64,000 nucleotides of DNA from Candidatus Wolframiiraptor sinensis (GTDB lineage Archaea; Thermoproteota; Nitrososphaeria_A; Caldarchaeales; Wolframiiraptoraceae), in NCBI GenBank assembly GCA_023268255.1, contig JALNJX010000001.1:1-64000 (forward strand), in the 5' to 3' direction. Under the pieces are notes generated by a model. That model ran no database searches and was not told where the DNA came from. It saw only the letters and a program-made list of their open reading frames with translations. This document shows, piece after piece, positions 19,654 to 28,335 of the stretch. A program made the position numbers and the translations under genes. Position 1 is the first letter of the stretch. Each line of letters starts with the position of its first letter.

Positions 19654-20226
19654 TTACTCGATCTTTATCTTCAGCCCGGACTCTCCTTTTCCGACCTTCT
19701 TCAGAATAACCTCAAGAACGCCGTTCTTGTACGTGGCCTTGGCGGATTGCGGATCAACCTCAGTCGGCAAATCAACCTCCTTGTAGTATTTCCTCTGAGG
19801 AGTATCCACTTTTATGATGAGCCTCCTCTCGGTCGCGTTCAGGTTTATGTCATCTTTCTCCACTCCCGGAACCTCCGCGATGACCTTTATCACGTCCTCC
19901 TCCTCGAAGACGTCCACAAGCGGCTCCCTCGCCTCGCTCACCTCGACCATCTCGGGCTCCCTTCCCGGCCTAATATTCCCGAACTCCCTTATTATCGGTC
20001 TCCCATCAGGGCCTATCGTGATCGAGTAGCCATATACTATCGGCCCTATCTCTCTGATGTAGCCGCGATCAGTCCTCTTCTCCCTGATCAGGCTTCTCGG
20101 TATCTCGCGCTCGAGATCCTCGAAAGACCTGGAGAACATTTCATCTAGCTCCCGCATCATCCTCTCCATTTCATCGAATATCCTACCGAAGGGCGACCTC
20201 CTTCTCCACCATCTCTCCCAGGACAT
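19654..20226 (-). CDS. hsp20: Small heat-shock protein, Hsp20 family
   Basis: A 190-residue ATP-independent holdase. The alpha-crystallin domain occupies about 95-185, with VIAEVPGVEKDDINL and the closing A-T-Y-K-N-G-V-L-E-V motif, then a C-terminal I-x-I (LKIKIE) for oligomer contacts. The long N-terminal arm is rich in Arg, Trp and Phe, typical of oligomerising family members. ATG at 20226 (MSWERWW) is preferred over an upstream in-frame start. A palindrome lies about 60 bases upstream. Confidence 0.88.
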   Translation of the reverse strand: MSWERWWRRRSPFGRIFDEMERMMRELDEMFSRSFEDLEREIPRSLIREKRTDRGYIREIGPIVYGYSITIGPDGRPIIREFGNIRPGREPEMVEVSEAREPLVDVFEEEDVIKVIAEVPGVEKDDINLNATERRLIIKVDTPQRKYYKEVDLPTEVDPQSAKATYKNGVLEVILKKVGKGESGLKIKIE

Positions 20227-20285
20227 AATCTCGCACCGTAGCCTCACTCCTGAAGCCCCCTAATAACCTTTTAGAGAACCCCTAG

Positions 20286-20299
20286 CTCGAGATCTCGAG
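20286..20299. promoter_or_regulatory. Palindrome upstream of hsp20
   Basis: CTCGAGATCTCGAG is a perfect 14-base palindrome, about 60 bases before the hsp20 start and upstream of a TATA-like CTAAAAGG (20264-20271). Position suggests a binding site for a heat-shock regulator; no known consensus is claimed. Confidence 0.35.
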
Positions 20300-20453
20300 A
20301 CCCATGATCTCGAAAGAGGTATCTTCGGAAAACGCGGTCTTTCCTCCAGCATCCTTAGCCACGACCTGTTCGGAATCGCTTTAATTGTCAATGTAGGCTT
20401 TTTCTCGGCTAAAGGAATTCTTATCTAGCCCTCCGGGGAATGCGGACTCAGCC

Positions 20454-21110
20454 TTGAAGCCGGGAGAGAAAAACGATCTGGGGGTAAGAATTATCCAGGA
20501 GGATGTGGATCGCGCCGAGATTATTCGAAGAACTAGGGAGACTGAGGTCTTCTGCAGGATCGAGGTTGGGCCGAGGAGGGAGTGGAGGATAAGCACGGGA
20601 ATTGACTTCCTAGATCATATGATCGAGATCCTGGCCTTTTACTCAGGGCTGAACATAGACTTGGAGGTGAAATCCGGGAGGAGGCTCCAGCACACGGTGG
20701 CCGAGGACGCGGGAATAGCGCTGGGCAGGGCGCTGCGGGCCATGGCGCTCCGGAGGATCGAGGCGCAGGGCATAATGGGGTTCGGCTTCAGCCAGGGAAT
20801 GCTCGACGAGGCATACTCCGAGGCGAGGATATCCTTTGAGGGCAGAGCCGGATGCTACATCCATAGGTGCTCGGAGGCGGGCTACTTCGGCATCGTCGAG
20901 GGGATCGAGGAATCATTTCTCGAGGCATTCTTCCAGGGTTTCTCGCAGGGCATGGGGGCAACGATCCAGATAGAGCTCAGGAGAGGCAAGGACTCGCATC
21001 ACCTCTGGGAGTCGGCATTCAGGGCATTTGGAAATGCTCTCAGAATGCTCTTGAGCGTGGATGAGTGGAAGAGAGGGAGCATAGCCGGAGTAAAGGAGAT
21101 CCCCGAATAA
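20454..21110 (+). CDS. hisB: Imidazoleglycerol-phosphate dehydratase
   Basis: Histidine biosynthesis enzyme that dehydrates imidazoleglycerol phosphate. Family signatures: GIDFLDHMIEILAFYSGLNID, HTVAEDAGIALG (metal-binding HxxxD) and the second metal site DSHHLWESAFRAFGNALR. The family usually starts near RAEI-x-R, so GTG 20505 is possible; TTG 20454 has a better-placed AT-rich promoter. It faces hisD tail-to-tail with four bases between stops. Confidence 0.9.
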   Translation: MKPGEKNDLGVRIIQEDVDRAEIIRRTRETEVFCRIEVGPRREWRISTGIDFLDHMIEILAFYSGLNIDLEVKSGRRLQHTVAEDAGIALGRALRAMALRRIEAQGIMGFGFSQGMLDEAYSEARISFEGRAGCYIHRCSEAGYFGIVEGIEESFLEAFFQGFSQGMGATIQIELRRGKDSHHLWESAFRAFGNALRMLLSVDEWKRGSIAGVKEIPE

Positions 21111-21114
21111 GCCT

Positions 21115-22446
21115 CTAGCCGCCCCTCACCCTGACCTTCATCGACTGGGCATGCGCTGGGAACCCCTCATAATCCGCGAGAGAAACCACTGTCTCCAGCA
21201 TCCTCTTGAGCCCCCTAGCCCCCCTAACCTCCTCGATCGTGGGCTTCTTCAAGAAAACGTCAACGCTTAAGCCTGAGTACAGCCTCGCGTAGCCGCCCGT
21301 GGGCAGGGTTGCATTCGGCCCCACGCCGTAATTGCCGGCGGAGATAGGCGTATTGAGGCATAGGGTTCCAAAGTTTCTGAGCCTGTTCCTGATCTTCCTG
21401 AAAATGCTCCGAGCATTTTTGCTATCTATTAGGAGGTGCTCCGCAGCATACCTGTTCATGAATTCGATCGCTTCATCCAGGTTCTCGACGACTATTATCG
21501 CGCTGTACTTCCTTGCGTTCTCCATGACGTAGCTCCTCCTCGGCTCCGGGAGAGCCTCAACGGCCTTATCCAGCTCCTCGGAGACGCGCACAGCATATTC
21601 CATGGAGGTCGTTAGGAGGATCGCGGCGGAATCCGGCCCATGCTCCGCCTCATTCAAGAAATCCCATGCAACCCACTCGGGTGGAAGAGTTCCATCAGCA
21701 TATACTAGGGCCTCGCTCGGGCCGGCCGGCACATCGATCCTAACCACATCCCTCACCATGAGCTTCGCGGCGTAGGTGTAAGGGCCGCCGGGGCCTGCAA
21801 CGACCTCAACTGGCTTAACGATGCTCGTCCCGTACGCGAAAGCGGCGATCGCGTGAGCGCCCCCCATGATGTAGAACTCGCTCGCCCCGGAGAGATGAGC
21901 AGCGACGAGAGTCGCTGGGTCCATCCTCATCTCATTCTGGTATGGCGGCGAGGCCACGGCTATCCTCGGAACCCCCGCGACGCTCGCTGGAACTGTGACC
22001 ATGACCGCGACCGACGGGTACGTGGCCTTGCCTGATGGAACGTAGAGGCCGGCGGAGGCTAGCGGGATCACGAGCTGGCCAGCATAAACTCCATCCTCAA
22101 CCTTCATCATCCAGCTTCGGGGCAGCTGCCTCCTATGAAAACTCCTAACATTCTTGATCATGTGCTTTATCGCCTTGAGAACTTTCCGGTCGATCTCCTT
22201 GTAGGCCCTCCCAACATCCTCCTCCCTCACGACGATTTCCTCGGGCTTAACAGCCCTGCCGACCTGGCTCGAGAGAAACTCCGCTATCGCCTCATCACCA
22301 CGCGCCCTAACATCCTCGATTATCCGCCTAACATCGGCCTCAACACCGCTTATATCGATCCTAGATCTATCGAGAATGCGCCTAAGCTCATTTTCCGGGA
22401 TCTCACGAAGAGCATAGATCGGGAAAACCGGCATATCGCCATACAA
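21115..22446 (-). CDS. hisD: Histidinol dehydrogenase
   Basis: Zinc enzyme performing the last two oxidations of histidine biosynthesis. Clear marks: Y-V-P-S-G-K-A-x-Y-P-S-V substrate loop, GGAHAIAAFAYGT, VAGPGG, the signature IDVPAGPSEALVYAD, and the zinc/catalytic segments NEAEHGPDS and YAAEHLLI. Length 443 residues is normal. Start at ATG 22446 or 22434. With hisB convergent next to it, the two his genes are paired but not co-transcribed; other his genes are not in the window. Confidence 0.95.
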   Translation of the reverse strand: MYGDMPVFPIYALREIPENELRRILDRSRIDISGVEADVRRIIEDVRARGDEAIAEFLSSQVGRAVKPEEIVVREEDVGRAYKEIDRKVLKAIKHMIKNVRSFHRRQLPRSWMMKVEDGVYAGQLVIPLASAGLYVPSGKATYPSVAVMVTVPASVAGVPRIAVASPPYQNEMRMDPATLVAAHLSGASEFYIMGGAHAIAAFAYGTSIVKPVEVVAGPGGPYTYAAKLMVRDVVRIDVPAGPSEALVYADGTLPPEWVAWDFLNEAEHGPDSAAILLTTSMEYAVRVSEELDKAVEALPEPRRSYVMENARKYSAIIVVENLDEAIEFMNRYAAEHLLIDSKNARSIFRKIRNRLRNFGTLCLNTPISAGNYGVGPNATLPTGGYARLYSGLSVDVFLKKPTIEEVRGARGLKRMLETVVSLADYEGFPAHAQSMKVRVRGG

Positions 22447-22545
22447 TCAAAAAGCGATAACATAAACGTTAAACATGCCCAAAAGTCAAGCAGAGAAAAA
22501 CATGGCGCAATAAGCTCTAAGGAGAATTAGAAATCGAAAGCCGTG

Positions 22546-22620
22546 CGGGCCCGGTGGGATTTGAACCCACGATTTGCGGCTTAGGAGGCCGCCGCCTTAT
22601 CCATGCTAGGCCACGGGCCC
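22546..22620 (-). tRNA. tRNA-Arg (CCT)
   Basis: 75 nt. Acceptor GGGCCCG pairs with CGGGCCC, the anticodon stem GCGGC/GCCGC encloses loop CTCCTAA, and T arm is GTGGG-TTCAAAT-CCCAC. Anticodon CCT reads AGG, a dominant Arg codon here. No intron, CCA not encoded. TATA-like TTTATATTTTAAG lies upstream at about 22645-22657. Confidence 0.95.
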
Positions 22621-22936
22621 GTCCAAGACGTCTGCTAAAGACTTAAAATATAAACTTACAGTAGGGCGGCGGCGAACACGATGATGAGCTTTGCCTCGGG
22701 CTTGTTGATATTGGATTTAGCTGAGCGGGGCGCTAACCCACCTCGTTTTTGAAACGTGCCTGCAGGTTGCCTTGATAATGGTTTTAAGCGATCTGCAGGA
22801 TTTTTCCTAAATTCATGCTTCTATAGGCTGTTTATCGCGATTCCTAGTCAGAGCAGGTTATCGTCTTTGAATCAGCACTACTCTTTCGCATCCGAAGGCT
22901 CTTTAGGCTTTTTTAGCCATGCGGTCGAGGGCTTGC
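22621..22936. other. Intergenic region after tRNA-Arg
   Basis: About 315 bases. Holds the tRNA promoter (about 22645-22657). The remainder has only short frames without codon bias and shows no repeat. Confidence 0.4.
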
Positions 22937-23353
22937 TTAAGCTTGCCGCCGTCGTGTGATGTCGCTTACGCTAATCGCTTCGATGAGGCTCTTCGCTTTT
23001 TCCCTTAATTCAGAATCCTCGGTTACAAGCACCAAGTTGTTCTTGTCCGCTAAAACCACATAGGAGGCATCATAGGCAGTGATCTTCAGCTTGCTCGCAG
23101 TTGCCAGAATCTCATATTCATAAGGATGCGGGCTCAAGATTTTCACAACATCCACGCAATCGCTTAATATCTTGATCATCTCATAAGCATCCTCAGGGCT
23201 GATACTGCCTATTAGAGATGCCTCCTTCCATAATGCATTGGCTGCCTCGTAGATCGTAAGCCACTGAATGTAGTTATTATTAAGCGGCCCCAGTTTTCTG
23301 AGCTTTAGTAGACATAATAGGGAAGATGCATCGAAAAGGAGCTCATCCCTCAT
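22937..23353 (-). CDS. vapC: VapC-type PIN-domain toxin
   Basis: A 138-residue PIN RNase, the toxin of a type II pair. The acidic cluster is present: D in LLFDASSLL, E in IYEAANALW, D in AYDASYVVLAD and a final D in LVTEDSEL. It follows the antitoxin gene by five bases on the same strand. Such toxins cleave tRNA or rRNA when unrestrained; the target cannot be read from sequence. Confidence 0.85.
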   Translation of the reverse strand: MRDELLFDASSLLCLLKLRKLGPLNNNYIQWLTIYEAANALWKEASLIGSISPEDAYEMIKILSDCVDVVKILSPHPYEYEILATASKLKITAYDASYVVLADKNNLVLVTEDSELREKAKSLIEAISVSDITRRRQA

Positions 23354-23358
23354 TTAAG

Positions 23359-23589
23359 TCACCTGATCTCTCTATCCTCTCGAATCACCCGCACTATCCT
23401 ATTTACATCAAGCTTGTCAAGAGCGTCCTCAAGCTTCTCAAGCCTTTTCTCGAGCTCCTCAAGCTTACGTCTCCTAACCTCTTCCTCCAGCGCACATTTA
23501 AGCACCTCAGAGATCTTCACACCGAGCCGCTCCGCTTCCTCCTTTAGCTCCTTCCGAACCTTTGCAGAAACCGTCACATATCTTCCCAT
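23359..23589 (-). CDS. vapB: VapB-type antitoxin
   Basis: A 76-residue protein starting MGRYVTVSAKVRKELKEEA, a DNA-binding N terminus of ribbon-helix-helix or AbrB-like type, then a strongly charged helical tail (EEEVRRRKLEELEKRLEKLE) that should wrap the toxin. ATG at 23589; a longer frame to 23610 lacks a better start. As usual for vapBC it should repress its own promoter. Confidence 0.75.
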   Translation of the reverse strand: MGRYVTVSAKVRKELKEEAERLGVKISEVLKCALEEEVRRRKLEELEKRLEKLEDALDKLDVNRIVRVIREDREIR

Positions 23590-23681
23590 ATCCCTAAGTG
23601 GTAGTAACAATGGGTAGTAAATAAGGGTTTACCTATTTTGTCGAGAAGTAGCCTTGCAACCCTCCGGAGATGTATAGTCCG

Positions 23682-24482
23682 CTATAGTGATGTGGCGGCT
23701 GCGGCGAGTAGTATTGCTCCGAGGCTCGTCGAGATGAGGTTTACCATGTGCGTGTTGATCCATTTGAGCCCTGAGATGTGTTCCGCGGGCTGCTCGCAGT
23801 GGTGCGGGTTCTCGACGATTTTCCCGCATTCCCGGCACCTGTATTTTCCCTGTATTCCGGCTCCGAGGAGGCTGTCTATCGTCGTCCCGATTATTCCAAC
23901 CGGGATCAGCATTATGGCTAGATGCGGTGGGGCAGCTCCGAGCATCCAGGAGATGGCTGCCATGATCAGGAGGGCCATGATGCATCCGAGGTATCCGTGG
24001 GGCGAGACCGCTCCCGGAGTCCCCTTCTCAACGCTCTTGAAGTTGGTTATGAGCCTGGGCTTCCCGCGGTAAAATAATCCTATCTCGGTTGCCAGGGTGT
24101 CGGCGAACGCGGTGCCGACGGCGCCCAAGTATCCCGCCGCCATAATCCTTTCATCGCATAGTAGGAGCCTCGAGATGAGTATGGTTAGCGTTGGAGCGAG
24201 CCCGTTTGCCAGCACGTTTCTCCAGCTCCTAATCCAGTCCTTATCTATTGGTAACTCTCCGATGATTCTCACCCTGAGTCTCGTGACCGCGGATGAGATT
24301 ATGAAGAACGCTAGCAGTATCGCGAAGTAGCTTAGGCCGCCGAGGATGATGATCGCGTAGCCGATGATTATTGAGGCCGCTACGCCCTTCTTGTCGAGGA
24401 ACCTGAGCTTGAGCGAGAGCGCCGCGATCGCCGCGAGGATTACGGCCGCCTGCACGTGCGCCAGCGGGCTTATGGGCATCAA
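23682..24482 (-). CDS. DUF92-family membrane protein with zinc-ribbon-like loop
   Basis: A 266-residue polytopic protein of the DUF92 (TIGR00297) family, distantly related to phytol/farnesol kinases. Family blocks: FLDKKGVAAS, GTAFADTLATEIG and PRLITNFKSVEKGTPGAVSPHGYLG. Near the C terminus is a likely zinc-binding loop (CRECGKIVENPHHCEQ) between two helices. It ends one base before hisS and may share its transcript. Function unproven; a lipid-alcohol kinase role is possible. Confidence 0.75.
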   Translation of the reverse strand: MMPISPLAHVQAAVILAAIAALSLKLRFLDKKGVAASIIIGYAIIILGGLSYFAILLAFFIISSAVTRLRVRIIGELPIDKDWIRSWRNVLANGLAPTLTILISRLLLCDERIMAAGYLGAVGTAFADTLATEIGLFYRGKPRLITNFKSVEKGTPGAVSPHGYLGCIMALLIMAAISWMLGAAPPHLAIMLIPVGIIGTTIDSLLGAGIQGKYRCRECGKIVENPHHCEQPAEHISGLKWINTHMVNLISTSLGAILLAAAATSL

Positions 24483-24483
24483 A

Positions 24484-25773
24484 TCAGCTCAAAACCTCCC
24501 TTATGCGATTCTCATCCCCTAGGCTGACCTCCTGCTGGATGCCCCTCTCCAAGTCCTTAATGGAGATCTTCCCTTCCTCTTCCTCCCTCTCCCCAATTAT
24601 GACGAGATACCTCATGCCGTTCTTCAGCGCGTATTCTATCGCGGCCGGCACCCTCCTCCCCCTAACATCGACTTCAACAGAGTAGCCGATTCTCCGAAGA
24701 GCGTGCGCGACCCTCATCACGTAGCCGGATGAGGCGCCTGAAACCCATGCCAGAAATATCTTGGGCCTCCGGGGCCTGGGCTTCTCGACCCCCCTATCCA
24801 TGATGTACTGCATTATCCTCGTTATCCCTATCGCGCATCCGACGGCCGGCGTAGGCTTACCGCCGAAGAGCTCGATCAGCTTATCATATCTGCCCCCACC
24901 ATTCAGTGAGATCTGGATGTCACTGACGCCCTGCTCGAATATGAATCCATCATAGTAGCTTAGACCCCTCGCCATCCCGGGGCAGATGATGATCCTCGAG
25001 CTGACGCCTCCCTCCTCCGCGACCTCCACGATCTCCCGGAGCCTCTCCAGGCATCTTCTAGACTCATCCCAGGGAGAGAGGATGTCCTCCGCCTGCTGGA
25101 ATACCTCTTGGCCTGAACCGCTTAAGCTCGCGAGTCTTTTGATCGCCTCAGCGGCTTCATCGCTTGCGCCGACCTCCCTCGCGTAGTCAATGGCCTGCTC
25201 GAGCATCCCCCTATCAATCATCGATAAGATCACGTCTTGCTTATCCTCATTTACTCCCTCGCTTCCGAGCATTTTCCTGAGAATCCCCACGTGCCCAACC
25301 TTGAAGAAGTGTTCTCTCAACCCGATCCTATTGAAGACGTCGTGGCTGACTTGGAGTATCTCTGCGTCGGCAAGCGGGCTATCGCTTCCAATCAGCTCGA
25401 ATCCTCCCTGCCAGAACCTCCTCCTCCTGCCCCACTGGGGCTCATCATATCTATAGCAGTCCGCGATGTATCCCAGCCTGAGAGGGAGAGGCCATGCCTT
25501 CAGCTTCGTCGCGATGAGCCTGGCTATCGAGGCCGTCACCTCAGGCCTCAGAACGAGCCTCCTCCCAGCCTTATCCACGAAATCGAACATCCTCTCCCTG
25601 ATCTCCTCGCCGCTCTTCGCTGCGAAGAGCTCGTAGTATTCCACCGTCGGGGTCTCTACCTCGAGATAGCCGTAAAGCGCGAAAACCTCCCTGATAACGT
25701 CCTCTATCCTCCTCTTCAAGGACATCTCATCGGGGAGAAGATCATCCATGCCCCTCGGCGTATCCAAGAGCAT
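24484..25773 (-). CDS. hisS: Histidyl-tRNA synthetase
   Basis: Class II synthetase for tRNA-His. Motif 1 lies near the dimer region (VFALYGYLEVETPTVE), motif 2 is RYDEPQWGRRRRFWQGGFELIG, the histidine-specific stretches are RGLSYYDGFIFE and GGGRYDKL, and motif 3 is AVGCAIGITRI. The C-terminal anticodon domain follows. ATG 25773 (MLLDTPRGMDD) matches family starts; the frame runs to 25812. About 429 residues. Confidence 0.92.
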   Translation of the reverse strand: MLLDTPRGMDDLLPDEMSLKRRIEDVIREVFALYGYLEVETPTVEYYELFAAKSGEEIRERMFDFVDKAGRRLVLRPEVTASIARLIATKLKAWPLPLRLGYIADCYRYDEPQWGRRRRFWQGGFELIGSDSPLADAEILQVSHDVFNRIGLREHFFKVGHVGILRKMLGSEGVNEDKQDVILSMIDRGMLEQAIDYAREVGASDEAAEAIKRLASLSGSGQEVFQQAEDILSPWDESRRCLERLREIVEVAEEGGVSSRIIICPGMARGLSYYDGFIFEQGVSDIQISLNGGGRYDKLIELFGGKPTPAVGCAIGITRIMQYIMDRGVEKPRPRRPKIFLAWVSGASSGYVMRVAHALRRIGYSVEVDVRGRRVPAAIEYALKNGMRYLVIIGEREEEEGKISIKDLERGIQQEVSLGDENRIREVLS

Positions 25774-25877
25774 CAACCCAACCCGTTCAATCCTAATAAT
25801 ATCCATTTCCACTCGGGGAAGCCGCGCGATCTCCTTCTATCCGCGCCGCCTCGCAAAAGATCGGAACAAAACTCCTT

Positions 25878-27521
25878 CTAAGATCTTCCGCCGGAGGCCA
25901 TGTATTCCGCCAGATTCACGATCAAGTTATAGTTATCCTCGAGGTAGCAGTATGGCTCCGTCAGGAATGTTACATCGCCTATCGCGATAACGGTGCCATT
26001 GCTCCTCGAGAGCGCTATGACGCTATATCTCCCAGGCTTCTCGCTCTGGGATGAGTAAGTACTCTCTGGAGGCCACGCTACCCCATAATCATCAGAGCGT
26101 ATGTGTGTGGCCGTGAAGAGGATGAGCGCCCCGATATTCCTCGTCAAGGCGTTATCCGCGAACTCGGTCACATATATGTTCCTGTAGACTCCATAATGCT
26201 GCTCCTCATTATACAGGTAGCCGCTCGCGTAAGACATTCCAAACGCGTTGGCGATCGAGTTTATCGCCTTGATGTATTCCGGCGACCTAGAGTATTCCGT
26301 GGCCGGGTCATAGAGGAGCACGAGGATGCCGCCATCTCCCACGAAGCGCTTCACGTCCTCGATCTCCCCCCTCGAGTAGGATGTCGTCGGCAGCGCTATT
26401 ATCAGGGCAGTGGTGTTGCGAAGCCTCTCCCTCAGCTCCCTCCAATCTCCGACGAATTCTACGGTCATGTTCCTCCTCACAAGCTCCCATGCTAGGACCT
26501 CGAGCTCAAGCCACGTTATCCTATTCCCGTGAGACGCGTCCATCAGGATGCTTTTACCGCCGCCGACTCTCATGACATTTTCAATGATATCCCTCGCGCG
26601 ATCCCGCTCCACATTCATCTCAAGCTTCTCAGGCGGCAAATACAGGTAATATATCGCCGGGGGCGGATTCATGATGCTCAGTGCCCGCAGATCCAGAGTA
26701 TTCCAGGCCTGCTGGGAGCTGTTCAGCGCGCTCCTCATACTTTCCATCGCAGCCTCGGCTCCCCTCGATAACTCCACGACATCATACTCGGTTAAGCCCG
26801 CCATGCTAGCGGCCTTCTCCACCGCCCTCTGCGGCGAGCCTATTTCATCGACCAAGCCTAGCGAGACCGCCTCAACGCCGCTGTAAACCTTTGCCCTCCT
26901 CAACTCGGCATCCGGGAGCTTTAGGCGATCCCCCCTGCCGAGCTTCACGGCCGACACGAAGTTATCCAAGACTACCTTGATCTCCATGGGGAAGGAGAGC
27001 ACAGACATTCCAGACATCTTGTAAACGCCGCTCTCGAGAACCTGCTCGGAGAGGGGCTGCGCCTGCGGCCACTGAGCTATAACGCCGATATTGCCGACGC
27101 GGAATGATGGAAGGGCGTAAATATAATCCGAGGCCACGGCGATGTAGTATCCCCCGGAGAGAGCTCTTATGGCCGACGCCACGAGAGGCTTAACCCTCTT
27201 CAGCTCGAGCAACTCCATGTAGATGTGCTCTATCTGAGTCACCTCACCCCCAGGAGAATCAATGACCAAGACAACGGCCTTCATCGAGTCATTTCTCAAC
27301 GCCTCCCGTATCTCCTCGACGTAAGCGCGGGTCACGTCGGATGATAAGATCGGCCCCTCTATCCTCAATACGACCACAAGCGGCTTAACCTCCCTGCGCG
27401 GGAATGATGGCAAGACGGCGGCGTATATGAGGTAAAATACACTCGAAGCTCCAATGAATATGCAGAGGAGAATAATGAGCAGAAGCCTTTTCCTGCCAAG
27501 GCTCATGGTCAAACCACACAT
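25878..27521 (-). CDS. SppA-like S49 serine protease fused to a C-terminal GATase-like domain
   Basis: A 547-residue membrane-anchored protein. One N-terminal transmembrane helix (about 10-32) is followed by a signal-peptide-peptidase (S49) domain with SPGGEVTQ and the catalytic Ser in ALSGGYYIA, then a C-terminal domain (about 310-547) that resembles the DUF4350/class I glutamine-amidotransferase-like fold (ILMDASHGNRIT, then a hypothetical strand-loop VLLYDP). Should act outside or at the membrane face. TATA CTTATATTATTTTTAG (27540-27555) lies just upstream, so the message is probably leaderless from 27521 or 27506. Confidence 0.7.
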   Translation of the reverse strand: MCGLTMSLGRKRLLLIILLCIFIGASSVFYLIYAAVLPSFPRREVKPLVVVLRIEGPILSSDVTRAYVEEIREALRNDSMKAVVLVIDSPGGEVTQIEHIYMELLELKRVKPLVASAIRALSGGYYIAVASDYIYALPSFRVGNIGVIAQWPQAQPLSEQVLESGVYKMSGMSVLSFPMEIKVVLDNFVSAVKLGRGDRLKLPDAELRRAKVYSGVEAVSLGLVDEIGSPQRAVEKAASMAGLTEYDVVELSRGAEAAMESMRSALNSSQQAWNTLDLRALSIMNPPPAIYYLYLPPEKLEMNVERDRARDIIENVMRVGGGKSILMDASHGNRITWLELEVLAWELVRRNMTVEFVGDWRELRERLRNTTALIIALPTTSYSRGEIEDVKRFVGDGGILVLLYDPATEYSRSPEYIKAINSIANAFGMSYASGYLYNEEQHYGVYRNIYVTEFADNALTRNIGALILFTATHIRSDDYGVAWPPESTYSSQSEKPGRYSVIALSRSNGTVIAIGDVTFLTEPYCYLEDNYNLIVNLAEYMASGGRS

Positions 27522-27660
27522 GCCAGCGCCACACGCACCTAAAAATAATATAAGCGTTCCTTATTTCGGCGTAAGAATGTGCCAGCTTCTATCAGGAGAA
27601 GATTTGATTGCGAGAATTCTAAGAAAAAGGAATTTTAACGCTGCTAAGACATTCGTCAAG

Positions 27661-27676
27661 AGCGCTTATAAGCGCT
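27661..27676. other. 16-bp palindrome downstream of the FkbM gene
   Basis: AGCGCTTATAAGCGCT is perfectly self-complementary. Nearby CTCAGTTTATTGAG (about 27698-27711) is another inverted repeat. They lie between the end of the FkbM gene and the promoter of the SppA-like gene, and could end transcription or bind a regulator. Confidence 0.3.
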
Positions 27677-27702
27677 AAGCGCGGATTGATGTTACGCTCA
27701 GT

Positions 27703-28323
27703 TTATTGAGTGAAGTAATGTATTGTTAACAAGCTGGCCACATTTTTAATGAATTTATGTTTGTAGCCGCATTCGATCATTCTATCCACTATTGGGCCTT
27801 CTGAGCCGTGAACTTCTACGATGTACTGCTTGGCCAGCCTTATATCTTCGGTGGATAACTTGATTAGGGAGTATTCGCATCCCTCGCAATCCATCTTAAC
27901 GAGGTCTATTCTCCCCTCCCCTCGAAATACTTCTCTCAAGATATCGCTTAAATGCCTCACTCTAATTGTAACGGGCGCTCCGGCAGCCGTTCTCAATCCC
28001 GTTCCAGCCCCCTCATAATTCACGTTGAGCGCCGTCTCGCGGAACCAGGCTCCATAGTTCATCGGTATTACGCGGCCCATCGCGTTGTTCCTGAGAATAT
28101 TCCTCTGCAGGTAGCGGTAATGCCTATCCACGGGCTCGAGCGCATAGACTCGATGAGCGCCCCTGGATAAGAAGAACATGGCCGTCTCCCTAATATACGC
28201 CCCAATATCTACGACAACCGCACCTCTAACATCGACAAATCCATAATGAATGAAATATAATCTCGCGGTGTGGGGGGTGGTTTTGGTGTGGGCAATCTCC
28301 CATGCCATCGGCGGAGAATTCAT
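27703..28323 (-). CDS. FkbM-family methyltransferase
   Basis: A 206-residue SAM-dependent methyltransferase. The SAM site is VVDIGAYIRETAMFF (variant of DIGAN-x-G), then ALEPVDRHYRYLQRNI, and the FkbM signature DLVKMDCEGCEYSLI. Family members methylate sugars or lipid-linked glycans. It sits among secreted and surface proteins, which suggests surface-glycan modification. Length is on the short side for the family. Confidence 0.8.
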   Translation of the reverse strand: MNSPPMAWEIAHTKTTPHTARLYFIHYGFVDVRGAVVVDIGAYIRETAMFFLSRGAHRVYALEPVDRHYRYLQRNILRNNAMGRVIPMNYGAWFRETALNVNYEGAGTGLRTAAGAPVTIRVRHLSDILREVFRGEGRIDLVKMDCEGCEYSLIKLSTEDIRLAKQYIVEVHGSEGPIVDRMIECGYKHKFIKNVASLLTIHYFTQ

Positions 28324-28335
28324 GGCCCCGTGATG

